From Luteimonas huabeiensis HB2 (GTDB lineage Bacteria > Pseudomonadota > Gammaproteobacteria > Xanthomonadales > Xanthomonadaceae): DNA of 64,000 nt. The first letter of the stretch is position 1; each line of letters opens with the position of its first letter. A program made the translations under genes and the position numbers. The notes beneath the pieces were generated by a model, which did no database searches, had not been told where the DNA came from, and saw nothing but the letters and a program-made list of their open reading frames with translations. This document shows, in pieces, positions 49,041-58,725 of this stretch. The stretch spans positions 1 to 64,000 of the forward strand of contig NZ_JAAN01000035.1 in NCBI RefSeq assembly GCF_000559025.1. The letters run 5' to 3'.

Positions 49041-51404
49041 TTACGACGCCAGGATGTTCTTCTGGATCAATGACTTGACCAGCGCGATCAGGTCTTTCCT
49101 CGGCCGCGGGCGCAGTTGCGCGAAGCCGATGTCGGAGCTCTCGTCGACCACCATCGCCACGTAGAGGGTTCCGGTGCGCCGATCCACGCTGAAGCCCGTG
49201 GTCGCGCTGTGTCGATCCCGCGCCAGGCAGGCAACGCGGGCAACCGGCCCCGTCCTGTGCAGCTCGCTCAGGCAGGCGGGCGTGGACACGACATGGTCCA
49301 CGCCATCGCGCACCGAGGGCGACCAGGACCGATAGTCGCGCCGGGTCGGCCGCGCCCGGTCGCGCAAGCGGATGCTGTCCGGAGCCAGGCTCGCGTCCGC
49401 CTCCCAGAGCCCGTCCGAGGACAGGCGCGTGAACAGAACGCGCCGCTGCTCGGGCTGGTAGCGGAACTGCGAGACGTCGGGGACGGTCCGGACCGCGCGC
49501 CATCCCCCGTCCGGCCCGCGTTCGTACAGGACCAGCCGCATGGCGCCGGCCGCCGCCTCGGTGCCGACCAGCAGCCGGCCGTCGTCGAGCCTTGCGCCCT
49601 GCAGCGGCCGGCGTTCGGGCACTGCAAGCCTGGTCGCGGTCGCGCGGGCGGCGTCCACCTCGAACAGCGCCGTATCGCCGTCCGCCCCGGGATCGAGCCC
49701 CGCGGCCACGAAGCTGCGGCCGTCCGCCGACCAGATGGGCGGATGGTTGCCCTCCGGATTGAGGCCCGCCACCGGGATCGGCGTCGCCTCGGGCTCCAGC
49801 AGGTCCGCCAGCCAGAGCTCGTACGGGCCGGCCCGGTCCGAGGCGAACAGGAGTCGCCGCCCATCCGGGGACACGACCGGCAGGTTGTCGCGGCCCGACG
49901 ACGCGAAGAGGCGTTCCTTGCGCGGCGTTCCGTCCTGTCCGATGTGGACGCGGAACAGGCCGAATTGCGGGCGGCGCCTCACGAACGCGAGGGCGCCGTT
50001 GGCCAGCGAGGCGGTGGGATTCTGCGCATCGTCGACGCCGAGGTCGCGCACGTCGCCGCCCGGCAGATCCAGGCTGAACAGCCGGACCTGCGCGTCCACC
50101 CGGCGACCGAAGATCACCGTTTCGTCGGAGAGCCAGGCCCAGCCGCGCAGATCGCCCTGCAGGTCGGTCAGGCGCTCCGCCTTGCCGCCGGCGGCCGGCA
50201 CCCGCCACAGGTCGCCGAGCTGGGGGTTGCGCGCGAACAGGATCCAGCGGCCGTCGGGCGAGTAGCGCGGGGCATGGTCGATGACGCCCGGCTCGTGGTC
50301 GTAGTCGATGGCGCGCCATCGGCCGCTGGCGAGATCGAGCACGCGCAGGCCCGGTGCCGGAACCGGGCCGTCCATCGTGCCGAACACCAGGCCGCGCCCG
50401 TCCGCCGTCCAGTCGAAGCTCACCGTCTGCGCCCCGGTGCATCGCAGTACTTCGCGCGCGGCGCCGCTGCCGTCGGCCGGCGCGATCATCACGCTGCAGG
50501 CGCCGTCGTCGCCCCGGCGCAGGAAGGCGATATCGCGCCCGTCGCGGGACCATCTCGGCTCGCTCTCGCTCATCCCGGACGCGCCGCGGGTCAGGCGCCG
50601 CGGCGGCGCGCTGCGCGTGGGCTGGACCATGATCGTGCCCTGGAGGCGCTCGCCGTCCGCGGACACGTAGGCGACCTGCCGCCCGTCGGGAGACAGCGTC
50701 GGCGAGGCGCGCAGGCCGAGCGAGGAGGTGATGAGCCGGTAACCCTGGTCCGTCCCCTCGCCCAGCAGGACCGAAGCCTCGCCCGTGCCCTGCCCCCACC
50801 ACCACAGGGCGGCGGCACCGATCGCCAGCAGGCCGATCAGCGCCGACAGCGCCAGCCAGGCCGCCGGCCGGACGCGGCGCCCGCCGGAATCGACCGCCGA
50901 CGTCGTCGCGACGGGATCGGCCTCCGCGGATTCGCCGGACCGGTCCGCGCCGCCGTCCGCGGCCTGCGGCCGCAGCGCACGAGGCGCGTCGTCGGGCGGT
51001 TCCGGCACGGCCGGCCCGGTTTCTTCGACGGCCGGCCCGGTTTCTTCGATCGCCGGCTCCACGTCGCGCATCAGGCGATAGCCGCTCTTGGCGATGGTCT
51101 CGATGTACGCACGTCCCTCCGCCGCCCCGCCGGGGCCGCTGCCGAACGCCTTGCGCAGTTGGGCGATCGCCTGATTGAGGACGTCGTCGGTCGGCAGCGT
51201 CTCCGGCCAGACCGCAGCGAGCAGGTCCTGGCGCGAAACGACCTGGTGCGGCTGCGCGGCGAGTACCCGCAGCACGGCCAATGCCTTCGGCGTGATGCGG
51301 ACGCTCCCGCGCCCGCCCTCCATGGTGATCTCGCGCGTGGGCGCATCGACGAGCGCCTGCCCCACCCGCCAGCGGTCGCCTTCGATGGCCCGAACGGTCT
51401 CCAA
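49041..51404 (-). CDS. CadC-like membrane regulator with TolB-type beta-propeller
   Basis: Membrane-spanning one-component regulator, 787 residues. Residues about 30-115 form an OmpR/CadC winged helix (ITPKALAVLRVLAAQPHQVV, DDVLNQAIAQLRKAFG, AYIETIAKSGYRLM). A repetitive Glu/Pro linker (EETGPAVEETGPAVPEPP) leads to one span (about 181-206; AWLALSALIGLLAIGAAALW). The periplasmic part is a WD40-like/TolB propeller (SPTLSPDGRQVAYVS, EPRWSRDGRDIAFLR, APRYSPDGRWILFARNP, PVVSPDGRRLLFASDR, PPIWSADGRSFVAAG). Such proteins are common in Xanthomonadaceae next to TonB receptors. The signal is unknown. Confidence 0.88.
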   Translation of the reverse strand: METVRAIEGDRWRVGQALVDAPTREITMEGGRGSVRITPKALAVLRVLAAQPHQVVSRQDLLAAVWPETLPTDDVLNQAIAQLRKAFGSGPGGAAEGRAYIETIAKSGYRLMRDVEPAIEETGPAVEETGPAVPEPPDDAPRALRPQAADGGADRSGESAEADPVATTSAVDSGGRRVRPAAWLALSALIGLLAIGAAALWWWGQGTGEASVLLGEGTDQGYRLITSSLGLRASPTLSPDGRQVAYVSADGERLQGTIMVQPTRSAPPRRLTRGASGMSESEPRWSRDGRDIAFLRRGDDGACSVMIAPADGSGAAREVLRCTGAQTVSFDWTADGRGLVFGTMDGPVPAPGLRVLDLASGRWRAIDYDHEPGVIDHAPRYSPDGRWILFARNPQLGDLWRVPAAGGKAERLTDLQGDLRGWAWLSDETVIFGRRVDAQVRLFSLDLPGGDVRDLGVDDAQNPTASLANGALAFVRRRPQFGLFRVHIGQDGTPRKERLFASSGRDNLPVVSPDGRRLLFASDRAGPYELWLADLLEPEATPIPVAGLNPEGNHPPIWSADGRSFVAAGLDPGADGDTALFEVDAARATATRLAVPERRPLQGARLDDGRLLVGTEAAAGAMRLVLYERGPDGGWRAVRTVPDVSQFRYQPEQRRVLFTRLSSDGLWEADASLAPDSIRLRDRARPTRRDYRSWSPSVRDGVDHVVSTPACLSELHRTGPVARVACLARDRHSATTGFSVDRRTGTLYVAMVVDESSDIGFAQLRPRPRKDLIALVKSLIQKNILAS

Positions 51405-51587
51405 TTCAGATCGCGGTCAACAAGATGAGCCCTGCATGATGCCAACCCAACGCTGAACGCCTGGCAAGGCAACGCGCGGATTCGGCAAAGTCGGCGTCCA
51501 GCCGGCGCGCCACCTGGGGCACGACCTAGTGTCCGGCCCCGCGCCACCACGCCTAATCTGCCGGCAGTTCCGCTCGGATCCCTTGCC

Positions 51588-52331
51588 GTGCCAGAGATCG
51601 CCGCCTCGCCGCTTCCGGCCCCAGCGCCGCTGCAACTTCCTGGCCAGGGCCTGCGCGCGCTGGACGCCGCCGCGGCCGCCGGCCTCGACCTCGACGCGCA
51701 CATCGCCGAACTCGCCGAATCGGGCGAACTGTCCGGGTTCCTGTCGCAGACCGATGAGGCGCTGGACCTGGCCGCGCAATCGCCGATCTTCGCCCAGCAG
51801 CTGGATTCCCTGCTCGGCCGCATTCGCGATGGGCTCGGCGCGCTGGCCACCGAACGCCTGGACGCCGCCGATCGCGAGCGCGTCGAGCAGACGCTCTCGC
51901 GCCTGGATGCCTACCTGCCCGAGCCGCCGGAGGCGCCCGCGGCCGAGGTGCCGGGCGGAGGGCTCGAGGCGCACGAGGACGTCGGCGGCCACCTGATCGA
52001 GCGTCACGTCGGCAAGAGCGAGCAATGGCTGGCCGATCGCGTCGCCAGCGAGAACATCAGCGCGGCGTCGAGCTTCCGCGACCTGCCGGCCGCCGAGCAC
52101 TTCGTGGCCGAGACCCTCGCCGAGCACCGGGACCGCATCGACGCCTGGCTCGACGGCCAGGGCGGCAACCGCCTCGTGGTCGATGCCCGCTTCGACGCCA
52201 GCACCGGCATCTCGGTGCAGCGCGGCGACACCCGGGCCGAGGACGTGTTCTCCGTCCGCCTCGTGCTGGAGCGTTCGAACGCGCTGGACATCGGCTATAG
52301 AATCGTGACCGGCTACCCGACCCCGCCCTGA
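51588..52331 (+). CDS. RNase A-like toxin (CdiA-CT RNase A domain) with short N-terminal domain
   Basis: A 247-residue protein with a GTG start and no signal peptide. Residues 1-120 are helical and unassigned (LRALDAAAAAGLDLDAHIAE). Residues about 133-247 match the bacterial RNase A-like toxin domain of contact-dependent inhibition CdiA C-termini: GGHLIERHVGKSEQWLADR, ISAASSFRDLPAAEHFVAE, and the end YRIVTGYPTPP. His140, Arg151, Thr241 and Tyr243 have the same spacing (11, 90, 2) as the four catalytic residues I recall for the Yersinia CdiA-CT RNase A enzyme (His175, Arg186, Thr276, Tyr278). An immunity-like gene follows after 14 bp. No CdiA/CdiB, type VI or type IV secretion genes are in the window, so the delivery route is unknown. 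Confidence 0.82.
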   Translation: MPEIAASPLPAPAPLQLPGQGLRALDAAAAAGLDLDAHIAELAESGELSGFLSQTDEALDLAAQSPIFAQQLDSLLGRIRDGLGALATERLDAADRERVEQTLSRLDAYLPEPPEAPAAEVPGGGLEAHEDVGGHLIERHVGKSEQWLADRVASENISAASSFRDLPAAEHFVAETLAEHRDRIDAWLDGQGGNRLVVDARFDASTGISVQRGDTRAEDVFSVRLVLERSNALDIGYRIVTGYPTPP

Positions 52332-52345
52332 GCCGCCGCGACCGC

Positions 52346-52636
52346 ATGAGCGACTATCCCGCGCTTGAGAACTTCTTCGCCGCCTACTTCCATCAGGACT
52401 GGGCCGCCGAACACGCCACCGCGGACGCGGTGATCGACTACTACCGCGGCGCCGAATCCGCCGACCAGCTGGCGGCCGCGCGCGAAGAACTCGACCGGCT
52501 GTTGGCCCAGGGCTACGACGAACACGCGCTGGCGCAGCTGGCGCGCAGGCTGGGATCGGAGTACGACCCGACCCGCGACGGCCGCAGCTGGCAGGACTGG
52601 CTGGATTCGCTGCGGCGGCGGCTGGCGCCGCCCTGA
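52346..52636 (+). CDS. CdiI-type immunity protein for the RNase A-like toxin
   Basis: A 96-residue acidic cytoplasmic protein that by position and sequence neutralises the upstream toxin. It fits the CdiI_2 immunity pattern: YPALENFFAAYFHQDWAAEH, then AREELDRLLAQGYDEHALAQ, then LGSEYDPTRDGRSWQDWLD. It starts 14 bp after the toxin stop, so the two are one transcript. Known members pair with RNase A-like and other toxins, so the cognate relation is inferred. Confidence 0.85.
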   Translation: MSDYPALENFFAAYFHQDWAAEHATADAVIDYYRGAESADQLAAAREELDRLLAQGYDEHALAQLARRLGSEYDPTRDGRSWQDWLDSLRRRLAPP

Positions 52637-52667
52637 CCGGGCCGCACCGGCCGCACCGCGCGCGCTC

Positions 52668-53264
52668 TTACTGGGCCGCGCCGCTCGCGCCGGCGCGGTG
52701 CGGGTAGCGGGCGAAGATTTCCGCCACCGCACTGTTGATGCGCGCGGACCGCTCCGCCGGGTCGCGGCTGCTGCCCACGCGCCCCACGGCGATGCCCTCC
52801 CAGACCAGGCGGTTCTGGCGCACGTCGATGATGTCGATGTTCATCGTGCCCTCGGTGTAGCGGTAGACCTGGGTGCGGTCGTTCCAGTACGGCACCGCCA
52901 CGTAGCCGCGGGCGCGATAGCTGTAGTAATAGGCGTAATCGACGGTCGGCACGCTGCTCACGTCGGTCCGGCGCTCCAGGTAGGCGTTGATGTTGACCTT
53001 CAGATCCGGATTGCGTTCGTCGTAGCGGTAGCCGCGGCTCTCCATCTGCGCGCGCACCGCCGCCTTGGCGACCTCGCTGGCGGCGGTCTCGTAGCCGTCG
53101 CGCTCGATGGCCAGGGGGGAGTAGAACGCCCAGGTGCGGTAGGCGGAGAAGTCGGCGCGGGGGTCGGCCTCGGTGGTCACCCGCGGGCCGGTGGCGCAGC
53201 CGGCCAGCAAGGCGAGCGCACAGGCGGCCGCGAAGCAGACGGCGAAGCGGCGGAACGTGCTCAT
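52668..53264 (-). CDS. DUF4136 lipoprotein
   Basis: A 198-residue lipoprotein (lipobox LAGC in LALLAGCATGPRV). The DUF4136 pattern is clear: DFSAYRTWAFYSP, AVRAQMESRGYRYDERNPDL, KVNINAYLERRTD, GTMNIDIIDVRQNRLVWEG and the C-terminal INSAVAEIFARYP. Function unknown; these proteins are common in proteobacterial envelopes. A GGAGAG ribosome site precedes the ATG. It converges with the immunity gene with about 30 bp between stops. Confidence 0.88.
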   Translation of the reverse strand: MSTFRRFAVCFAAACALALLAGCATGPRVTTEADPRADFSAYRTWAFYSPLAIERDGYETAASEVAKAAVRAQMESRGYRYDERNPDLKVNINAYLERRTDVSSVPTVDYAYYYSYRARGYVAVPYWNDRTQVYRYTEGTMNIDIIDVRQNRLVWEGIAVGRVGSSRDPAERSARINSAVAEIFARYPHRAGASGAAQ

Positions 53265-53379
53265 GATCGTCTCTCCAGTACGGGGCCGGGCCGGCGCCCG
53301 CCCTCGCGCGCACAGTACCCGCCCGGCCGTGGTCCGGCCGCGACGGCGGCTGAACGGATTCATCCGGCCCGCACCCATC

Positions 53380-55441
<2,062 letters not shown>

Positions 55442-55553
55442 CGCCATTAGACCGGGAAACCCGGGAGGACGCCAGCACGCAGAGACGCCATCACGCCGCC
55501 GCCGGCCCGCCCTCGCCGATCCTCGTGAAGGCATTGTGAAACCGTGGGCGGAT

Positions 55554-55579
55554 TCGATATATTTCTTCAAATATATCGA
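55554..55579. promoter_or_regulatory. ModE-box-like operator upstream of the TonB receptor
   Basis: TCGATATAT-N8-ATATATCGA, a perfect dyad. Against the ModE consensus ATCGNTATATA-N6-TATATNNCGAT-type box, the spacing is exact and the core CG-N-TATAT is kept in both arms, with differences only at the outermost and innermost positions. It lies 38-63 bp before the receptor ATG and about 280 bp before thiC. It stands out as the only AT-rich palindrome in a GC-rich gap. Confidence 0.75.
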
Positions 55580-55616
55580 CCGCGGCCACGCCCGGACGCG
55601 GCAAGGGGACTTCCGG

Positions 55617-57674
55617 ATGACCATGCCGTTCCACCGCGGCCTCGCCGCCGCCGTCGCCTGCGCGCTGGCTGCGCCGCCGTGCCTGGCCCAGGCCGCCGGC
55701 GCGGACGATGCGTTCACCCTCGGCCGCCTCACCGTCACCGGCGAGCGCCTCGTCTCGCCCGTGGTGGGCGACGACGTAATCGAGCGCGAGGAACTGTGGC
55801 GCTTCGATACGCCCACCCTCGTCGATGCGGTCAAGCTGGTGCCCGGCGTGACCGCCACCCAGGACACCAACGGCCGCCGCAACGAGCACGACATCCTGAT
55901 CCGCGGCTTCGGCCGCTGGCAGGTGCCGCTGTCGATCGACGGCGTGCGCATCTATCTGCCCGCCGACAACCGCCTCGACTTCCGCCGCTTCCTCACCGCC
56001 GACCTGGCCGAGATCCAGGTGCGCAAGGGCTACGTGTCGGTCGTCGACGGCCCCGGCGCGATGGGCGGCGCGATCAACCTGGTCACGCGCAAGCCGACCC
56101 GCGCGTTCGAATCGCAGTTCCAGGCCGGCGTGGACCTGGGCCGCGACGGGCGCCACGATGCCTGGAACGGCTACGCCTCGGTCGGCACCCGGCGCGAGCG
56201 CTTCTACGCTCACGCCAGCGTCGGCTACCAGGATCGCAAGCGGTGGCGGCTGCCGGGCGCCTACACGCCGACCTCGATCCAGGCCGCCGGCGCGCGCGAC
56301 CGCTCGGCCAGCCGCGACTCGCGGATCAACCTCAAGCTCGGCTTCGTGCCCAACGCGACCGACGAGTACACCCTCAGCTATACCCGCCAGGACGGCAGCA
56401 AGGGCGCACCGCTCAACGTCCACAACGATCCGCCGAACCCGCGCAACAGCTACTGGGACTGGCCGACCTGGGACATCGGCAACCTGTACTTCCTGTCCCA
56501 CACGCAACTGGGCGAAACGTCGTTCCTGAAGACCCGGCTGTTCCACAACACCTTCGACAACGTCCTCGACGCCTACGACGACGACACCTACACCACCCAG
56601 TCCAACAACGGCCGCTTCCGCAGCGTCTACGACGACGAAGGCTATGGCGGCAGCGTCGAGTTCGGCTTCAGCCCGGCGTCCGGCGCCCGGACCCGGCTGG
56701 CCGCGCACTGGCGCAGCGACCGCCATGCCGAGTACAGCCTCAATCGCCCGACCCACCCCACGCTGAGCAGCCGCGAGCCGACCCAGCGCAGCCGCGAGGA
56801 CACCTGGTCGCTGGCCGCCGAGCACGCCTGGCGCGCCGGCGAGGCGGTTGAGCTGGTGGCCGGCGCCAGCTATGACCGCAACGAGATCAAGCTCGCCCAG
56901 GACTACGACGCCGCGCGCGGCGTGTACGCCTACCCGACCGGCGGCAGCGACGCCTGGAACGGGCAAGCCGCGGCGTACTGGACGCCGGAGGACGGCTCGC
57001 GGTTCGGCCTGAGCCTGTCCTCGCGCACCCGCTTCCCGACCAGCTTCGAGCGCTTCAGCACCCGCTTCGGCACCGCGCTCCCCAACCCCGACCTGTCCAG
57101 CGAACGCGCCACCCAGTTGGAGCTGTCCTGGCGGCGCGAATTCTCGACCGATGCGCGCCTCGAGGCGGCGGTATTCCATGCCGACATCGCCGACATGATC
57201 CAGACCGTCATCGTCGATCCCGACCCGCAGACCACGCAGACCCGCAACGTCGGCGCTGGCAAATCCTACGGCGTCGAGCTTGGCGGCCAGGCCCCCGTGG
57301 CCGAGACGCTCGTCGTCGGCGGCCACGTCACCTGGCTGCGCCGCGTCATCCGCGATCCGCTGCAGCCCGGCTACCGGCCCATCGGCACGCCCTCGCACCA
57401 GGCGCTGCTCTACGCGAGCTGGACGCCGTGGGCAGCGTGGACGTTCACCCCGAGTCTGGAATACGCCGGCGACCGCTGGAGCGACGGCCCCGGCGGCGGC
57501 TACCTGCGCACCGGCCGCTACACCCTGGCCGGCCTGCAGATCGAATGGCAGGCGCGGCCCGACCTGCGCTTCGCCGTGGGCGGCCGCAACCTGCTCGACG
57601 AGACCTACGCACTGGCCTGGGGCTTCCCCGAGGAAGGGCGCGCCTTCTACGCCAAGATGCAGGTCGGCTTCTAA
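55617..57674 (+). CDS. TonB-dependent receptor, probably ModE-controlled
   Basis: Outer-membrane receptor of 685 residues. I set the start at 55617 (AAGGGGAC ribosome site); an upstream GTG would place the ModE box inside the gene. Signal peptide to AQAAG, TonB-box-like FTLGRLTVTGERLV, plug GVTATQDTNGRRNEHDILIR and VRKGYVSVVDGPGAMGGAIN. The barrel ends FYAKMQVGF with terminal Phe. It is smaller than the other two receptors and similar to siderophore- and cobalamin-class receptors. The operator and the ModE-like gene downstream suggest a molybdenum-linked substrate. That is an inference. Confidence 0.88.
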   Translation: MTMPFHRGLAAAVACALAAPPCLAQAAGADDAFTLGRLTVTGERLVSPVVGDDVIEREELWRFDTPTLVDAVKLVPGVTATQDTNGRRNEHDILIRGFGRWQVPLSIDGVRIYLPADNRLDFRRFLTADLAEIQVRKGYVSVVDGPGAMGGAINLVTRKPTRAFESQFQAGVDLGRDGRHDAWNGYASVGTRRERFYAHASVGYQDRKRWRLPGAYTPTSIQAAGARDRSASRDSRINLKLGFVPNATDEYTLSYTRQDGSKGAPLNVHNDPPNPRNSYWDWPTWDIGNLYFLSHTQLGETSFLKTRLFHNTFDNVLDAYDDDTYTTQSNNGRFRSVYDDEGYGGSVEFGFSPASGARTRLAAHWRSDRHAEYSLNRPTHPTLSSREPTQRSREDTWSLAAEHAWRAGEAVELVAGASYDRNEIKLAQDYDAARGVYAYPTGGSDAWNGQAAAYWTPEDGSRFGLSLSSRTRFPTSFERFSTRFGTALPNPDLSSERATQLELSWRREFSTDARLEAAVFHADIADMIQTVIVDPDPQTTQTRNVGAGKSYGVELGGQAPVAETLVVGGHVTWLRRVIRDPLQPGYRPIGTPSHQALLYASWTPWAAWTFTPSLEYAGDRWSDGPGGGYLRTGRYTLAGLQIEWQARPDLRFAVGGRNLLDETYALAWGFPEEGRAFYAKMQVGF

Positions 57675-58035
57675 GCCGGATCGGCATTCGGCGCGCCAGG
57701 CTTCCCCCACCTGCGGCGGCCATCCTGCGCTTCCCTTCCCCCGCCTGCGGGGAACATCCTGCTTTGCCCTTCCCCCGCAGGCGGGGAGCAGTCTTTTTTC
57801 CTTCCCCCGCAAGCGGGGAGCATTCTCTTTTTCCCTTCCCCCGCAAGCGGGGGAAGGTGCCGAAGGCGGATGGGGGGGGTACGCCGCAGGCGTGCAAAAG
57901 CCGCCCTCATCCGGCGCTGCGCGCCACCTTCTCCCGCTTGCGGGAGAAGGAAGGCTATGCATCCGCTTGCAGGAGAAGCGGCAGGCGCTGCAGGAAGGTC
58001 GATACACCCAGGACTCGCTCGCCCCGGCGACGGCG
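57675..58035. repeat. palindromic repeat array between the receptor and the ModE-like gene
   Basis: About five units with cores CCCCGCCTGCGGGG, CCCCGCAGGCGGGG and CCCCGCAAGCGGGG lie at 57735-57860. They are followed by the full-length form (GGTGCCGAAGGCGGATGGGG, then CTCATCCGGCGCTGCGCGCC and CTTCTCCCGCTTGCGGGAGA at about 57930-57950). No gene is seen here. Unit orientation is opposite to the array at purL. The array separates two converging genes. Confidence 0.85.
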
Positions 58036-58389
58036 CTACTTCAGTCTCTGCCGCAACTGCGCGAGCTCGGCGGCCACGGCCTCGGCGCTGCGCGCTTCGA
58101 TCCTGCGGTACAGCGCCAGCACCTCCTCGCCCATCGGCGTCAGGCTGGCGCCGCCGCCGCCGCTGCCGCCCTTGCTGGTCTGCACGACCGGCTCGCTGAA
58201 GTAGCGGTTCATCGCATCGATCAGGTCCCAGGCGCGCTTGTAGCTCATCGCCATGCGGCGCCCGGCCGCGGAGATCGAGCCGGTCTCGCGGATGCCTTCC
58301 AGCAGGTCGGCCTTGCCGGGGCCGAGCACGATGTCGGGGGCGAACAGCACCCGCAGCCGCAATCGTCCCGCCCTGTCCGGTCCCGCCAT
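58036..58389 (-). CDS. ModE-like winged-helix regulator without molybdate-binding domains
   Basis: A 117-residue protein matching only the N-terminal DNA-binding and dimerisation domain of ModE (E. coli ModE is about 260 residues with a C-terminal pair of MOP folds). Visible features: LLEGIRETGSISAAGRRMAM, SYKRAWDLIDAMNRYF, VVQTSKGGSGGGGASLT and PMGEEVLALYRRIEA. The helix GSISAAGRRMAMSYKRAW is the recognition helix-turn-helix. It is the likely protein for the box at 55554-55579. How it would sense molybdate without MOP domains is unclear; a separate ModG-like protein is one option. Confidence 0.88.
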   Translation of the reverse strand: MAGPDRAGRLRLRVLFAPDIVLGPGKADLLEGIRETGSISAAGRRMAMSYKRAWDLIDAMNRYFSEPVVQTSKGGSGGGGASLTPMGEEVLALYRRIEARSAEAVAAELAQLRQRLK

Positions 58390-58485
58390 GCCGCTTTCCT
58401 CGTCCCGCCTCCCGGCGATGATAGCCGTGGCGCCCCGCGCGCGGCGCTTGACGCGGCGCAGCAAGGTCGGGTATTGCTGTCGCCC

Positions 58486-58629
58486 ATGCCGCATCCGCAC
58501 GCCGCTGCCGTCACCGCCCCCCGCATCCCGCACGCCGCGGGCCGGGCGACGGCCGCGTCGATCGCGATTACCACCACCACCGGCACCGGTACCACCGGCC
58601 CCGGGATGCGGACGCGCGCACGCAATTGA
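58486..58629 (+). CDS. thrL: thr operon leader peptide
   Basis: A 47-codon open frame beginning MPHPHAAAVTAPRIPH. Near the end it has an Ile/Thr run, SIAITTTTGTGTTG, with seven Thr codons (all ACC) and two Ile codons, then stops about 100 bp before thrA. E. coli ThrL has the same logic (Thr and Ile codons). Ribosome stalling at uncharged tRNA-Thr or tRNA-Ile would control attenuation. A hairpin follows (CCGCTTCCCG with CGGGAACGCGG, 58649-58674) but it lacks a clear T-run, so the terminator is not certain. Confidence 0.8.
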   Translation: MPHPHAAAVTAPRIPHAAGRATAASIAITTTTGTGTTGPGMRTRARN

Positions 58630-58725
58630 TCTGACCCCTGCCGCTCCGCTTCCCGAACCCGGGAACGCGGACGCACGAGGTCCACGCCCGAACGAGAACG
58701 CGGACGCCCCTACCGGAGCTTCCCG

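Noticed and set aside
55536-55616. Upstream GTG start for the ModE-linked TonB receptor.
   Set aside because: It would place the AT-rich operator inside the coding sequence and put 27 extra residues before a normal signal peptide. The later ATG has a good ribosome site.
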